Assembly (NCBI RefSeq): GCF_018614615.1
Contig: NZ_JAGGOK010000066.1
Span: 1-64,000 of the forward strand
DNA length: 64,000 nt
Source of the DNA: Streptomyces sp. ISL-100
GTDB taxonomy: Bacteria > Actinomycetota > Actinomycetes > Streptomycetales > Streptomycetaceae
Reading direction: 5' to 3'
Each line of letters opens with the position of its first letter. Positions within the stretch are counted from its first letter, which is position 1. The translations under genes were made by a program, and so were the position numbers. Below are positions 25,063-34,056 of the stretch, piece by piece. The notes under the pieces were generated by a model. It saw nothing but the letters and a program-made list of their open reading frames with translations. It did no database searches and had not been told where the DNA came from.

Positions 25063-25830
25063 ATGGAACAAGTCGTCGAGATGCTCGCCGTCGGGATGAT
25101 CTGCGCACTGCTCACCGCAGCCGCGGTCATCGCCTGGCGCCGGTTCCACCCGGTGGCGGACGAGGAGGAGTCCGGCGAGGAGGTGGCCGAGTACATGTCG
25201 ATGATGATCGCCCTGCTGTACGCGCTGCTGCTCGGCCTGGCCCTGGTCAGCGTCTGGGATCTGCGGGACCGCTCCCAGCGCCACACCGCCGCCGAGGCGG
25301 GCGCCCTGCACCAGATGACGGTCCTCGCCGAGGGCATGCCGCCGGCGCAACGGGAGCGAATCGACGCCCTGGCCGAGAGCTACGCCGCGCATGTGGTCCA
25401 GGAGGAATGGCCACGGCTGGCGGACCGCAATGGCCTCGGCGAGCGCGGCTGGTTCCCGCTGCGGCAGCTGCGCGCGGCAGCGGCGGCCCCGCCCGATGCC
25501 ACCCCCGCCCAGGAGGTCACGGCGCTGGAACTGCTCGCTCAGCTCGGCGCACTCGACGACGCTCGCCGGGGCCGGGAGGCGGACGCACAGGAAACACTGT
25601 CACCGGCGCTGTGGTCCGGGATCGTGATCGGGGCGATCCTCTCGATCTGCATCCTGTTCTTCTTCAGAATCGGGCGCAGCCCCAGCCAGCTGGTGATGGC
25701 CATGGGCATGGTGGGGCTGACCGTCTTCCTCGGGCTCCTCATCCACCACTTGGCCTCGCCCTTCGGCGAGGTGATGGGCGTCAGCCCCGACCCGTTCACC
25801 CGCTACTTCCCCAAATCGGCCGGGGTCTGA
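25063..25830 (+). CDS. DUF4239 (bestrophin-like) membrane protein
   Basis: A 255-residue integral membrane protein. Two N-terminal helices (about 5-24 and 45-68) are followed by a soluble helical loop containing RDRSQRHTAAEAGALHQM and two C-terminal helices (about 183-202 and 208-230). The pattern fits DUF4239. ATG 25063 has GAGGGAG upstream. It starts 37 bp after the surface protein and may be cotranscribed with it. Function unknown; the distant bestrophin relation hints at a channel. Confidence 0.75.
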   Translation: MEQVVEMLAVGMICALLTAAAVIAWRRFHPVADEEESGEEVAEYMSMMIALLYALLLGLALVSVWDLRDRSQRHTAAEAGALHQMTVLAEGMPPAQRERIDALAESYAAHVVQEEWPRLADRNGLGERGWFPLRQLRAAAAAPPDATPAQEVTALELLAQLGALDDARRGREADAQETLSPALWSGIVIGAILSICILFFFRIGRSPSQLVMAMGMVGLTVFLGLLIHHLASPFGEVMGVSPDPFTRYFPKSAGV

Positions 25831-25836
25831 CAGCGG

Positions 25837-26991
25837 TCACGCGACGCGGTGGGCTCCCTGGGCGGGGATCGCCCGGAAGATGCGGGGTGGTGTGCGGGAG
25901 GTCGCCGCGAAAGCCGTCTCGATCGACTTCGTGACCGTGTCCGACGCCGACGACTCCGCCAGGACTATCGCCGAGCCACCGAACCCGCCCCCCGTCATCC
26001 GCGCCCCCAGCGCCCCCGCCGCGTTGGCGGACTCGACCACCAGGTCGAGCTCCTCGCACGAGACGCGAAGGTCGTCGCGGAGTGAGACGTGCCCCTCCGT
26101 CAGGAGCGGGCCCACCGCTCGCGGATCGGCCCCGTCCAGGAGGGCGATCACCTGCTCCACGCGGTGGTTCTCGGACACCACATGCCGCACGTAGCGGCGT
26201 ATCCGCTCATCGCCCAGACTCTCCAGCGCGGCCCGCAGACCGGCGTACGGAACATCCCGCAGCGCCGCCACGCCCAGCGCCCGCGCCCCCGCCTCGCACC
26301 CCTGGCGCCGTTCCGCGTACGCCCCGTCGCCCAGCGCGTGCTTGACGCGCGTGTCGACGACCAGGAGTTCGAGGCCGTGGGCGGCCAGGTCGAAGCGGAC
26401 CTGGCGGCGCGTGAGGTCGCGCGTGTCCAGGTGCAGCGCGTGGCCTTCCGTGCAGCAGGCCGCCGCCGTCTGGTCCATGATCCCGCAGGGCACCCCGACG
26501 AACGCGTTCTCGGCGCGCTGGGCGACCACCGCCAGCCGGTCGCCGGAAAGCCCCAGCTCGTACAGGTCGTTCATGGCCAGCGCCGTGACGACCTCCAGCG
26601 CGGCGGACGAGGAGAGACCGGCGCCCGTCGGCACCGTCGACGTCAGGTGGATGTCGGCGCCGCCGACCGCGTGGCCCGCCTCCCGCAGCGCCCAAACGAC
26701 CCCCGCCGGGTACGCCGCCCAGCCGCCGCTGCCGCTGCCGAGCGGCGCGAGCTCGTCGGCGCGCAGTTGGACGATGCCTCCGTCGACGTCGGCCGAGTGC
26801 AGGCGCAGCACGCCGTCGTCGCGGCGCGCGACCGCCGCGACCGCCGTGTGCGGCAGAGCGAGCGGCATCACGAAGCCGTCGTTGAAGTCGGTGTACTCGC
26901 CGATGAGGTTGACCCGGCCGGGGGCCGCCCACACCCCGTCGGGCTCGGCGCCGTACAACTCGGTGAAGTCCTTGATGACGGCGTCGGTCAT
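25837..26991 (-). CDS. galK: Galactokinase
   Basis: Phosphorylates galactose to galactose-1-phosphate (Leloir pathway). The GHMP kinase motifs are all present: GRVNLIGEYTDFNDG near residues 25-39, the ATP loop PTGAGLSSSAALEV (about 119-132), and MTGGGFGGSAI near the C-terminus. The 384-residue length is standard. ATG 26991 overlaps the galE stop. Last gene of galT-galE-galK. Confidence 0.96.
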   Translation of the reverse strand: MTDAVIKDFTELYGAEPDGVWAAPGRVNLIGEYTDFNDGFVMPLALPHTAVAAVARRDDGVLRLHSADVDGGIVQLRADELAPLGSGSGGWAAYPAGVVWALREAGHAVGGADIHLTSTVPTGAGLSSSAALEVVTALAMNDLYELGLSGDRLAVVAQRAENAFVGVPCGIMDQTAAACCTEGHALHLDTRDLTRRQVRFDLAAHGLELLVVDTRVKHALGDGAYAERRQGCEAGARALGVAALRDVPYAGLRAALESLGDERIRRYVRHVVSENHRVEQVIALLDGADPRAVGPLLTEGHVSLRDDLRVSCEELDLVVESANAAGALGARMTGGGFGGSAIVLAESSASDTVTKSIETAFAATSRTPPRIFRAIPAQGAHRVA

Positions 26992-27962
26992 ACGTCCTGC
27001 TCCTCTCGGCGGGCAAAGGCCCACGCGTCCGCGACGATGCCCGCGAGATCCGCGCGGGACGGCTTCCAGCCGAGCTTTTCGCGGGCCGCGTCGGCGGACG
27101 CGACCAGCACTGCGGGGTCGCCCGCCCGGCGCGGCGCGGGGGTCTCGGGGATCGGGTGGCCCGTGACCTTGCGTACGGTCTCGACCACCTCGCGGACCGA
27201 GAAACCGTTGCCGTTGCCGAGGTTGCAGGTCAGGTGGGCGCCCGGCTCGGCCGCCCCCAGGGCCAGCAGGTGCGCCTCGGCGAGGTCGGCGACGTGAATG
27301 TAGTCGCGGACGCAGGTGCCGTCGGGGGTCGGGTAGTCGTCGCCGTACACCGCGATCGACTCGCGCCGGCCCTGCGCGACCTGGAGGACGAGCGGAATGA
27401 GGTGGGATTCGGGGGCGTGCCGCTCCCCGTACGCCCCATACGCACCGGCCACGTTGAAGTAGCGCAGCGAGACCGCTGCCAGGCCGTGCGCGGCACTCTC
27501 GCCGCTGATCATGTGGTCTACGGCGAGCTTGGAGGCGCCGTACGGATTGGTCGGCGCGGTCGGCGCCGCCTCCGTGATGGGCGTGGAGACCGGCTCGCCG
27601 TACGTCGCCGCCGTCGAGGAGAAGACCAGCTTCCGCACTCCTGCGCCCCGCATCGCGGCGAGCAGCGCCATGGTCCCGCCGACGTTGTTCGTCCAGTACT
27701 TCTCGGGGTCGACGACGGACTCGCCGACCTGCGAGAACGCGGCGAAGTGCAGTACGCCGTCGTACGAGGAATCCAGCCAGCGGTCCGCGTTCTGGACGCG
27801 GCCCTCGATGAACGTCGCGCCGGCCGGGACGCCCTCGCGGAAGCCGGTGGAGAGGTCGTCGAGGACGGTCACCTCGTGGCCGGCCTCCAGGAGATGCGCC
27901 GCGACCACGCTGCCGACGTATCCCGCACCACCAGTGACCAGATACTTCTGCTGCTGCTTCAC
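26988..27962 (-). CDS. galE: UDP-glucose 4-epimerase
   Basis: Interconverts UDP-galactose and UDP-glucose. An extended SDR with the NAD-binding TGGAGYVGS at residues 10-18, the catalytic FSSTAATYGEP Ser/Thr region, the YxxxK motif in NPYGASK, and the family-typical SLRYFNVAGAYG. 324 residues. The GTG start overlaps the galT stop, and its stop overlaps galK, so the three are translationally coupled. Confidence 0.96.
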   Translation of the reverse strand: MKQQQKYLVTGGAGYVGSVVAAHLLEAGHEVTVLDDLSTGFREGVPAGATFIEGRVQNADRWLDSSYDGVLHFAAFSQVGESVVDPEKYWTNNVGGTMALLAAMRGAGVRKLVFSSTAATYGEPVSTPITEAAPTAPTNPYGASKLAVDHMISGESAAHGLAAVSLRYFNVAGAYGAYGERHAPESHLIPLVLQVAQGRRESIAVYGDDYPTPDGTCVRDYIHVADLAEAHLLALGAAEPGAHLTCNLGNGNGFSVREVVETVRKVTGHPIPETPAPRRAGDPAVLVASADAAREKLGWKPSRADLAGIVADAWAFARREEQDV

Positions 27963-28993
27963 TCGCTCGCTACCTCTCGCAGTCGCGCTGCCGCGTTCTC
28001 CGGCGGCACATCGTTGATGAACACATTCATGCCGGATTCGGAACCCGCGAGAAACTTCAGCTTGCCCGAAGTACGTCGGATGGTGAAAAGCTCGAGGTGC
28101 AGCGCGAAGTCGGGCGTGCCGAACGGTGCCTGGTGCCAGGCGGAGATGTACGGCGTCGGCGGCTCACCGGGGCCGAAGATCCGGTCGAACCTGCGCAACA
28201 GTTCCAGGTAAATCTGTGGGAACTCGGTGCGCGCGTCGTCGTTGAGTCCCCGCAGGTCGGCCACGCGCCGCTTCGGGTAGAGGTGCACCTCGTACGGCCA
28301 GTGAGCGGCGTACGGCACGAAGGCCACCCAGTGCTCGCCCTCCAGCACCACCCGCGTCCCCTCGGCGCGCTCCCGCTCCACGACGTCGTCGAAGAGGTTC
28401 CGGCCGGTCTCCGCCAGATGCGCGGCCGCCGAGCGCAGCATCAGCTCCGTGCGGGGGGTGACGAAGGGGTAGGCGTAGATCTGGCCGTGAGGATGGCCGA
28501 GGGTTACGCCGATCTCCGCGCCCCGGTTCTCAAAACAGAACACCTGCCGGACCCCGGGCAGCTCGGCGAGCTCCGCCGTCCTGTCGGTCCAGGCCTCCAG
28601 GACGAGGCCGGCCTGGTCGTCGTTCAGGTCGGCGAAGGACGCGTCGTGGTCGGAGGTGAAGCAGACGACCTCGCAGCGCCCCGCGTCTCCGGCCAGCGAG
28701 GGGAAGCGGTTCTCGAAGACGGCTACGTCGTACTCGGCGGCCGGGATCTCGCTGTGCCGGCCGTCGCGCGACGGGCAGAGCGGGCACTCGTCGGCGGGCG
28801 GGTGGTAGGTGCGGGCCTGGCGGTGTGAGGCGATGGCGACACAGTCGCCGAGCAGCGGGTCGCGGCGGATCTGCGAGGTGGTCGCGACGGGTTCGAGGGG
28901 GCGCGGGTCGGCGGCTTCGCGTACGACGTCGTCGCGGGAGTCGTAGTAGAGCAGCTCCCGGCCGTCGGCCAGCCGGGTCGACGTCTTCTTCAC
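27959..28993 (-). CDS. galT: Galactose-1-phosphate uridylyltransferase
   Basis: Transfers UMP between UDP-glucose and galactose-1-phosphate. The catalytic histidine triad is in LGHPHGQIYAYPF (about residues 163-175), and two zinc-type Cys lie in CPLCPSRDG. 344 residues. GTG 28993 is chosen because GAGGAG lies about 7 nt upstream; ATG 29008 would place that site inside the gene. First gene of the gal operon, with its promoter region at about 29010-29070. Confidence 0.95.
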   Translation of the reverse strand: MKKTSTRLADGRELLYYDSRDDVVREAADPRPLEPVATTSQIRRDPLLGDCVAIASHRQARTYHPPADECPLCPSRDGRHSEIPAAEYDVAVFENRFPSLAGDAGRCEVVCFTSDHDASFADLNDDQAGLVLEAWTDRTAELAELPGVRQVFCFENRGAEIGVTLGHPHGQIYAYPFVTPRTELMLRSAAAHLAETGRNLFDDVVERERAEGTRVVLEGEHWVAFVPYAAHWPYEVHLYPKRRVADLRGLNDDARTEFPQIYLELLRRFDRIFGPGEPPTPYISAWHQAPFGTPDFALHLELFTIRRTSGKLKFLAGSESGMNVFINDVPPENAAARLREVASE

Positions 28994-29023
28994 ACGCAAG
29001 CTCCTCATCGCACCCACCACTGA

Positions 29024-29069
29024 ACAACATAAACAAACACAACCAACCATAACGGAACAGTCCCGTCAA
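29024..29069 (-). promoter_or_regulatory. gal operon control region with TGTT/TTTGTT direct repeats
   Basis: Read on the minus strand, a TTGACG hexamer (29064-29069) is followed by an unusually AT-rich, G/T-only stretch that includes GGTTGGTTGTG, TTTGTTTATG and TTGTTC. The direct repeats resemble sites of DeoR-type sugar regulators. No consensus -10 lies at standard spacing from TTGACG. Confidence 0.4.
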
Positions 29070-29105
29070 TGCCGATCAGCGACGCGACGGCAAGCTGAAA
29101 ACGAA

Positions 29106-29146
29106 CAATCGCCGGAGGGGCTCCGTTGGAGCCCGTCCGGCGATTG
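29106..29146. terminator. Dispersed-repeat hairpin after the 29250 regulator gene
   Basis: An 18-bp stem with one internal mismatch (29106-29124 with 29128-29146) closes loop GTT. The arms CAATCGCCGGA and TCCGGCGATTG belong to an intergenic element also found at 51891-51966. It would terminate the minus-strand LuxR gene. Confidence 0.65.
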
Positions 29147-29249
29147 AGGACACGCCCGCAGGGCGTCCATGTCGTCTGGGGGCTGGGGGCTTGCCCCCAG
29201 TTCGGGAAGGGGCGGGGAGGGGAAAGCCCGCCGCAGGCGAAACCGGCGG

Positions 29250-29924
29250 TCAGCTCTGCGGCGGAGTCGCGCGATCCAGCAAGCCCGTTCGTGCCGCCAG
29301 GGCCGCCGCCTCCAGGCGGGACCCCACGCCCAGCTTCATCAGCACCCGCTGAACGTGCGTACGCGCGGTGCTCGGCGCGATGCCCATACCCGCCGCGATC
29401 AGCCGCGTGTCCTCACCGTCCGCGACCCGCATCAGGACCTCCACCTCCCGCGGCGTCAGCATCTGGAGCAGCCGCTGCCCCTCGTCGTCCGGCTGCGCCG
29501 CCGGGTTCAGCAGCTCGGCGAACGCGGCCTGCAAGAGCTGCGGTGCCACCGCCGCCTCCCCCGCCCGGGCCTTCACGATCGCGCGCTCGACGCCTTCGAT
29601 GCGCTCGTCATGGCGTACGTACCCGGCCGCCCCGGCGGCGAAGGCCGCCGCGATGCCGCGCGGATTCGGCACCGGGCCCAGCACGACGACGGCCACCTGC
29701 GGCCGTTCGTGCTTGATGCGGACGATCGGGTCGAAAGCCCCTGGTTCGGCGGGAGTCGCCGTACCGAACAAGCACACCTCGGGCGCCCTGCTGACGACCA
29801 GCTCCGCCGCCCCCGACGTCGGCGCGGCCGCCGCGAGCACCCGGTGCCCGCGCAGCTTGAGCGCCGAGGCGAGCGCCTCGGCGAGCAATCGGTGGTCATC
29901 AACCACCATGAGCCGCACGCCCAT
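29250..29924 (-). CDS. LuxR-family regulator with degenerate receiver domain
   Basis: A 224-residue NarL-like regulator. The N-terminal MVVDDHRLLAEALASAL keeps the acidic pair Asp9/Asp10, but the phospho-acceptor position reads VCLFGTATP, with Gly54 in place of Asp. The usual Thr/Ser strand reads VVVLGPV and the Lys position reads GYVRHD. It probably cannot be phosphorylated in the usual way. The HTH is intact (TPREVEVLMRVADGEDTRLI, then APSTARTHVQRVLMKLGV). It is monocistronic between the gal promoter and the beta-propeller genes, with no kinase nearby. Confidence 0.85.
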   Translation of the reverse strand: MGVRLMVVDDHRLLAEALASALKLRGHRVLAAAAPTSGAAELVVSRAPEVCLFGTATPAEPGAFDPIVRIKHERPQVAVVVLGPVPNPRGIAAAFAAGAAGYVRHDERIEGVERAIVKARAGEAAVAPQLLQAAFAELLNPAAQPDDEGQRLLQMLTPREVEVLMRVADGEDTRLIAAGMGIAPSTARTHVQRVLMKLGVGSRLEAAALAARTGLLDRATPPQS

Positions 29925-30090
29925 AGAGAATCCCCCATACCCCTGCCCCTGGAGCTGGCCCCCCGGCCCTCCTGACCCGGCAAGCTACACGCTTGTTCGA
30001 CGTTGCGCGCCCCTTACTGGTAAGAAGCCCCCCGGATTGTCGAATTCCTCGCGATTCAGGACTACTTGCCGGGCCGGATGTGGCATGGGA

Positions 30091-30127
30091 CGGCCCCGGC
30101 AGTGGAGAAGAACCACTGCCGGGGCCG
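30091..30127 (-). terminator. Terminator after beta-propeller gene A
   Basis: A 15-bp perfect stem, CGGCCCCGGCAGTGG with CCACTGCCGGGGCCG, closes loop AGAAGAA, 33 bp past the stop codon at 30160. Confidence 0.8.
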
Positions 30128-30159
30128 CTGTGACCTGTGTGTCAGGTATACCGAGTGCG

Positions 30160-31920
30160 TCAGCCGGTGCCGAAGCCGATCGCCAAGTAGCGCTTGAAAC
30201 CCGCGCGCTCCTGGCTCATGAGGCGTGTCGCCATGAACAGGCGGCCGTCGGCGTAACGGAATTCGGCGGAGTCCACCACGAAGGTCGTCGTCACATCACG
30301 GACCGCCCTGTCAGCCGGGTTCTCCATCAGCAGCGTCTCCTTCATGGAACCGCCGTTGATGCTCACCACCTGGCCGCCCTTGTCGTACGGCGGGTACTTG
30401 TACGCGATGATGTTGCCGCCGTCCATGCGGATCGGGTGCATCGTGTAGCGCTCGCCCGCGTCGGCCCGGTCGCCGGTGAGCTTGCCGGTCGCCAGGTCGA
30501 AGGAGACGATTTCGTTCGTACGGCCGCCCTCGCCGCCACCCTCGTGCTCCTCGGTCGGCACGTAGATCTTGCCGTTGCCGACGACGATCTTCGTGCAGCC
30601 CTCGGTGTCGCGGCACCTCGGGGCGTACTGCTCGGCATCGACCGGGATCCTGGCGCGCAGTTCGCCGGTCTTCTCGTCGATCGAGAAGAAGTCGGAGACG
30701 CCGCTTCCGTCGCCCGCGGTGTCGCCGACGTCGGCGGCGGCCACCAGCGGCTTGGTGGAGACGATGCTCGCCCGGTCCACGCCGGTGGGCATCTTGTACT
30801 TGGCGATCGGCGCGCCGGTCTTCGGGTTCAGGGACTCGATGGAGAGCTGCGGGGCACTGGCCGAACCGCAGCTGCGCACCGTGGCGAGTGCCTCGCCGCC
30901 CGCGTAGCCGACGTCGCGGCACTGTTCGGCGTTGGGCTTCGGCTGCCAGCGGACCTTGCCGGTGGCGACGTCGAAGGCCGCGCCGCCGCGGGTACCGCCG
31001 GCGCCGACCGCGTCGCCGCCCACGGTGACCTCACTGAACATGATCTTGTCGTCGCCGTCCTTGACCGACTTCTGCCACAGCAGTTTGCCGGCGTCGATGT
31101 CGATCACACCGACCTCGGTGCACGGCGAGTATGTCTTGCCCGCCGGCATCGGCCCCGCGAACAGGATCGCGGTCTTGTTGTCCTTGGTGACGTGAGGCGA
31201 CGCCGCGCAGACCTCGCCCGGGAGCGGAATGCTCCACAGCTCCGCGCCGCTGTCCAGGTTGTGGCCGACGACCTCGTTGAGGCCGCTCTTGACGTACGCC
31301 TTGTCGGTGATCCAGGAGCCGTTGACGCCGGCGACCGATTCCGTCACCTTCGGGGCGGGCAGCTGGAAGAGGACCTTGGAGTTGGCGTTGGAGGGCTTCT
31401 CTTCCTTGCCGGCGCCGTCGGGGGCGGGTTTGCCGTCGTCGCCGCCACCGCCGGTCGAGCCCGCGGAGGAGTTCTGCGCCGGGTCGTCCTTGCCACCCTC
31501 GTCGCTGGTCGCGAACCAGACGCCGACGCCGACGATCAGCGCCACCGCGACGACCGCCGCGATGACAACGGCCGTGGTGGTGTTGACCTTCTTGCCGCCG
31601 CCGCCCTGCGGAGGCATGCCCTGCGGGTAGGCGTACTGCGGCTGTTGCTGGCCACCGTACGGGGGCTGCTGACCGTAAGCCGGCTGCTGGCCGTACGGGG
31701 TGGGCTGGCCGGGCTGCTGGCCCGGGTAGCCGTAACCGGGCTGCTGGCCTGGCTGGGAGGGGTAACCGTAGCCCGGCTGCTGACCCGGCTGCTGGGCGGG
31801 CGGCGCCGGGGGCGTCTGCGGGTAGCCGTAGCCGGGCTGACCGGCGGGCGGAGGCGGCGGGGCGCCGAACCCGCCCTGCGGGGGCTCGTTCGGCGGCGGC
31901 GGGGGCGGGGGCTGCGTCAT
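30160..31920 (-). CDS. Membrane-anchored PQQ-like beta-propeller protein A with Gly-Tyr-Pro-rich N-terminus
   Basis: A 586-residue protein. The cytoplasmic N-terminus (about 1-110) is low complexity, with a proline run and repeated QPGYGYP and PYGQQP units. One membrane helix (TTTAVVIAAVVAVALIVGVG, about 115-134) leads to an acidic Ser/Gly linker and an extracytoplasmic domain (about 175-586) with repeated blocks such as DIDAGKLLWQKSV, DVATGKVRWQ and DLATGKLTG, typical of PQQ-like propellers. No enzymatic PQQ site is apparent, so a binding or sensing role is more likely. It is a tandem paralogue of the gene at 31989. Confidence 0.8.
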   Translation of the reverse strand: MTQPPPPPPPNEPPQGGFGAPPPPPAGQPGYGYPQTPPAPPAQQPGQQPGYGYPSQPGQQPGYGYPGQQPGQPTPYGQQPAYGQQPPYGGQQQPQYAYPQGMPPQGGGGKKVNTTTAVVIAAVVAVALIVGVGVWFATSDEGGKDDPAQNSSAGSTGGGGDDGKPAPDGAGKEEKPSNANSKVLFQLPAPKVTESVAGVNGSWITDKAYVKSGLNEVVGHNLDSGAELWSIPLPGEVCAASPHVTKDNKTAILFAGPMPAGKTYSPCTEVGVIDIDAGKLLWQKSVKDGDDKIMFSEVTVGGDAVGAGGTRGGAAFDVATGKVRWQPKPNAEQCRDVGYAGGEALATVRSCGSASAPQLSIESLNPKTGAPIAKYKMPTGVDRASIVSTKPLVAAADVGDTAGDGSGVSDFFSIDEKTGELRARIPVDAEQYAPRCRDTEGCTKIVVGNGKIYVPTEEHEGGGEGGRTNEIVSFDLATGKLTGDRADAGERYTMHPIRMDGGNIIAYKYPPYDKGGQVVSINGGSMKETLLMENPADRAVRDVTTTFVVDSAEFRYADGRLFMATRLMSQERAGFKRYLAIGFGTG

Positions 31921-31988
31921 GGCGTACGTACCTCTGGAGAAAGGGAGTCGAAGACGTGGGAGAAGACCCGGGACTCAGTCACCGGCCG

Positions 31989-33827
31989 TCACTTGCCGAA
32001 GACCATCATGGTCTTCGTCTCCTTCTCTTCCTCGTCGTTGCTGGCGCTGACGCGGGTGGCCACGACGTAGAACTGACCACCCTCGTAGGCGACCTTCGTC
32101 GTGAAGAAGCTGTTCTCGATCTCGGCGGTCGACTGCGGGTTCTGGAGCAGTGTCTTCGGCTTGCCGCCCGACGCCGCGATGGTCGCGAGGGCGCCGCCCT
32201 TTTCGTACGAGGCGTCCATGTGCACCAGGACCTCTCCGCCCTCCATCCGCACCGGCATCATCGGACGGTCGGTGGCGGCGGAACGCCACTTGGGCTTGCC
32301 GGTGTCGAGGTTGAAGGCGACGACCTCGTTGGTGCGCTCCAGGCCGCTCGTCTTCTCGGCAGTGGCCATGTAGAAGGCGTTCTGGTCGGCGGCGACGCCG
32401 GTGCAGCCTTCGAGGTTCCGGCCGAAGATGACGAAGCTGCCGCCGCACTGCGGCTGGAACTTGTCCTTGCCGCCGTCGATCTCCGAGCGGAGCTTGCCGC
32501 TGTCGGTGAGCGCGATGACGCTCCAGGTCTTCTTGGCGCGCTCCTGCACGGACACGACGAGCGGGGAGACGGAGTAGACCTTGTCGACCGACCAGCCCTT
32601 GGCCAGCGGGTACGACCACTTGACCTTGCCGGTGGCCGGGTCGTGCTCCTGGATCCGCTCGTGGTTCCTGGCGGCCTCGCCGGTGGAGCAGGCCGCGGCG
32701 GCGATCAGCTTGGCGCTGCTGGTGAAGGCGTACGGCTGGCACTCACCGGGCAGCTTGCCCCACAGCTCCTTGCCGTCCTTCATGCTGAAGGCGGTGGAGT
32801 GGCCGGTGCGGCCGGCGGTGACGGTGTTGCCGCTGATGGCGATCGTGATGTCGGACAGGAGGTCGAACGTCCCCTCCTTCTTCACCTCGGCCTTCCAGCC
32901 CGCCTTGCCGGTCTTGAGGTCGACCAGCTGGAGCTGGCTGCACTTGGCCTTCTCGGTGGTGCCGTTCTTGACGCCGATGACGATCTTGCCGTCGTCGGAG
33001 GTCCTGACGGGCGCCGCGCAGATCTCGGTGGAGAGCGGAAGGCTCCACTTCTCCTTGCCGTCGGTGGTGCTGTAGGCGGCGACCTTCTTGTACATCGCCT
33101 TGACGACGAGGCCGTCGGTGAACCACGGGCCGTACACGTCCGCGCCGTTGCGCGGCAGGTCCACGTCGTTCTTCTGCAGCCACAGCACTTTGGACTCGCC
33201 CGACTGGCGCCCGGCGTTCAGGTCGTCCCCGGCATCGCGGCCGCCCGCTGAGTCGTCACTGGTGTCGCCGGTGCCGCCGTTGGGCAGACCGTCCTGCTTG
33301 TTGTCCTTGCTGCCGTCGGCGACGGGTCGTTTCTTCTTGCCGCCGTCGTCACCGCTGGTGGCGAGGTAGATGCCGCCGCCGACGACGAGGACCGCGGCGA
33401 GGGCCGCGCCGATGATGACCGCGGGCTTGCCCTTGAAGCCGCCGCCGGTGCCGCCGGGGCCCGGGGCGGGTGCGCCGGGGAAGCCGCCGTAGGGACCGGG
33501 CTGCTGCTGGCCGTACGGGCCGGGCTGCTGGCCGTAGGGGCCGGGCTGCGGCTGACCGTACGGTCCGGGCTGCGGCTGGCCGTACGGGCCTGCCTGGCCG
33601 GGCTGTTGACCGGGCTGGCCGGGGTAGCCGTATCCCGGCTGGGGTGCCTGCTGCGGCGGTGCCTGCGGGTAGCCGTACCCGGGCTGCGCCGGGGGCTGCT
33701 GCGGCGGGGCCGCCGGCGGGCCGGGCGGGGCCGGGGGCATCTGCGGCGGCTGCTGGGGCGGCTGCTGCCGGGGGTCCTGGGGGGCTCCGAAGCCGCCCTG
33801 CGGCGGCTGGTTGGGCGGCTGAGACAT
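31989..33827 (-). CDS. Membrane-anchored PQQ-like beta-propeller protein B with Gly-Tyr-Pro-rich N-terminus
   Basis: A 612-residue paralogue of A with the same layout: an N-terminal (about 1-140) Pro/Gln/Gly/Tyr-rich region with units such as QPGPYG and PGYGYP, a membrane helix (AVIIGAALAAVLVVGGGIYL), a basic/acidic linker, then a propeller with repeats STTDGKEKWSLPL, DLKTGKAGWKAE, DPATGKVKWSYPL and NLDTGKPKW. It starts 69 bp upstream of A and is probably cotranscribed. The two may form a complex. Similar proteins in Streptomyces have no assigned function to my knowledge. Confidence 0.8.
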   Translation of the reverse strand: MSQPPNQPPQGGFGAPQDPRQQPPQQPPQMPPAPPGPPAAPPQQPPAQPGYGYPQAPPQQAPQPGYGYPGQPGQQPGQAGPYGQPQPGPYGQPQPGPYGQQPGPYGQQQPGPYGGFPGAPAPGPGGTGGGFKGKPAVIIGAALAAVLVVGGGIYLATSGDDGGKKKRPVADGSKDNKQDGLPNGGTGDTSDDSAGGRDAGDDLNAGRQSGESKVLWLQKNDVDLPRNGADVYGPWFTDGLVVKAMYKKVAAYSTTDGKEKWSLPLSTEICAAPVRTSDDGKIVIGVKNGTTEKAKCSQLQLVDLKTGKAGWKAEVKKEGTFDLLSDITIAISGNTVTAGRTGHSTAFSMKDGKELWGKLPGECQPYAFTSSAKLIAAAACSTGEAARNHERIQEHDPATGKVKWSYPLAKGWSVDKVYSVSPLVVSVQERAKKTWSVIALTDSGKLRSEIDGGKDKFQPQCGGSFVIFGRNLEGCTGVAADQNAFYMATAEKTSGLERTNEVVAFNLDTGKPKWRSAATDRPMMPVRMEGGEVLVHMDASYEKGGALATIAASGGKPKTLLQNPQSTAEIENSFFTTKVAYEGGQFYVVATRVSASNDEEEKETKTMMVFGK

Positions 33828-33921
33828 CAGCGCTTACCTCTTCACACGAGACCGCCGCCCGTTCGGTCTCCCCCGCAATTCCGGCGGCGTATCTCCCCCA
33901 GAAAGGAGCGAATCGGGCTTG

Positions 33922-33954
33922 AGCCCCGCAGATCTACGTCAGTCGAGCGGGGCT
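33922..33954. terminator. Hairpin with T-rich tail upstream of propeller gene B
   Basis: AGCCCCGC (33922-33929) pairs with GCGGGGCT (33947-33954), followed on the plus strand by TCTTTC. Together with the next hairpin it isolates the ABC-F gene from the propeller genes. Confidence 0.5.
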
Positions 33955-33985
33955 TCTTTCTATCACTTGGACCCCCTCCAACGAG

Positions 33986-34023
33986 GGGCCGGTCCGCCCC
34001 TGTTCCCAAGGGAGGACCGGCCC
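33986..34023 (-). terminator. Terminator after the ABC-F gene
   Basis: GGGCCGGTCC (33986-33995) pairs with GGACCGGCCC (34014-34023), 34 bp past the ABC-F stop. Confidence 0.65.
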
Positions 34024-34056
34024 GTGACGCGCTCGTTATTCGGATTTGAGGATCTG

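Noticed and set aside
29368..32070. Plus-strand 900-codon open frame across the LuxR and propeller genes
   Set aside because: It spans two unrelated minus-strand genes and an intergenic terminator, with no ribosome site or domain.
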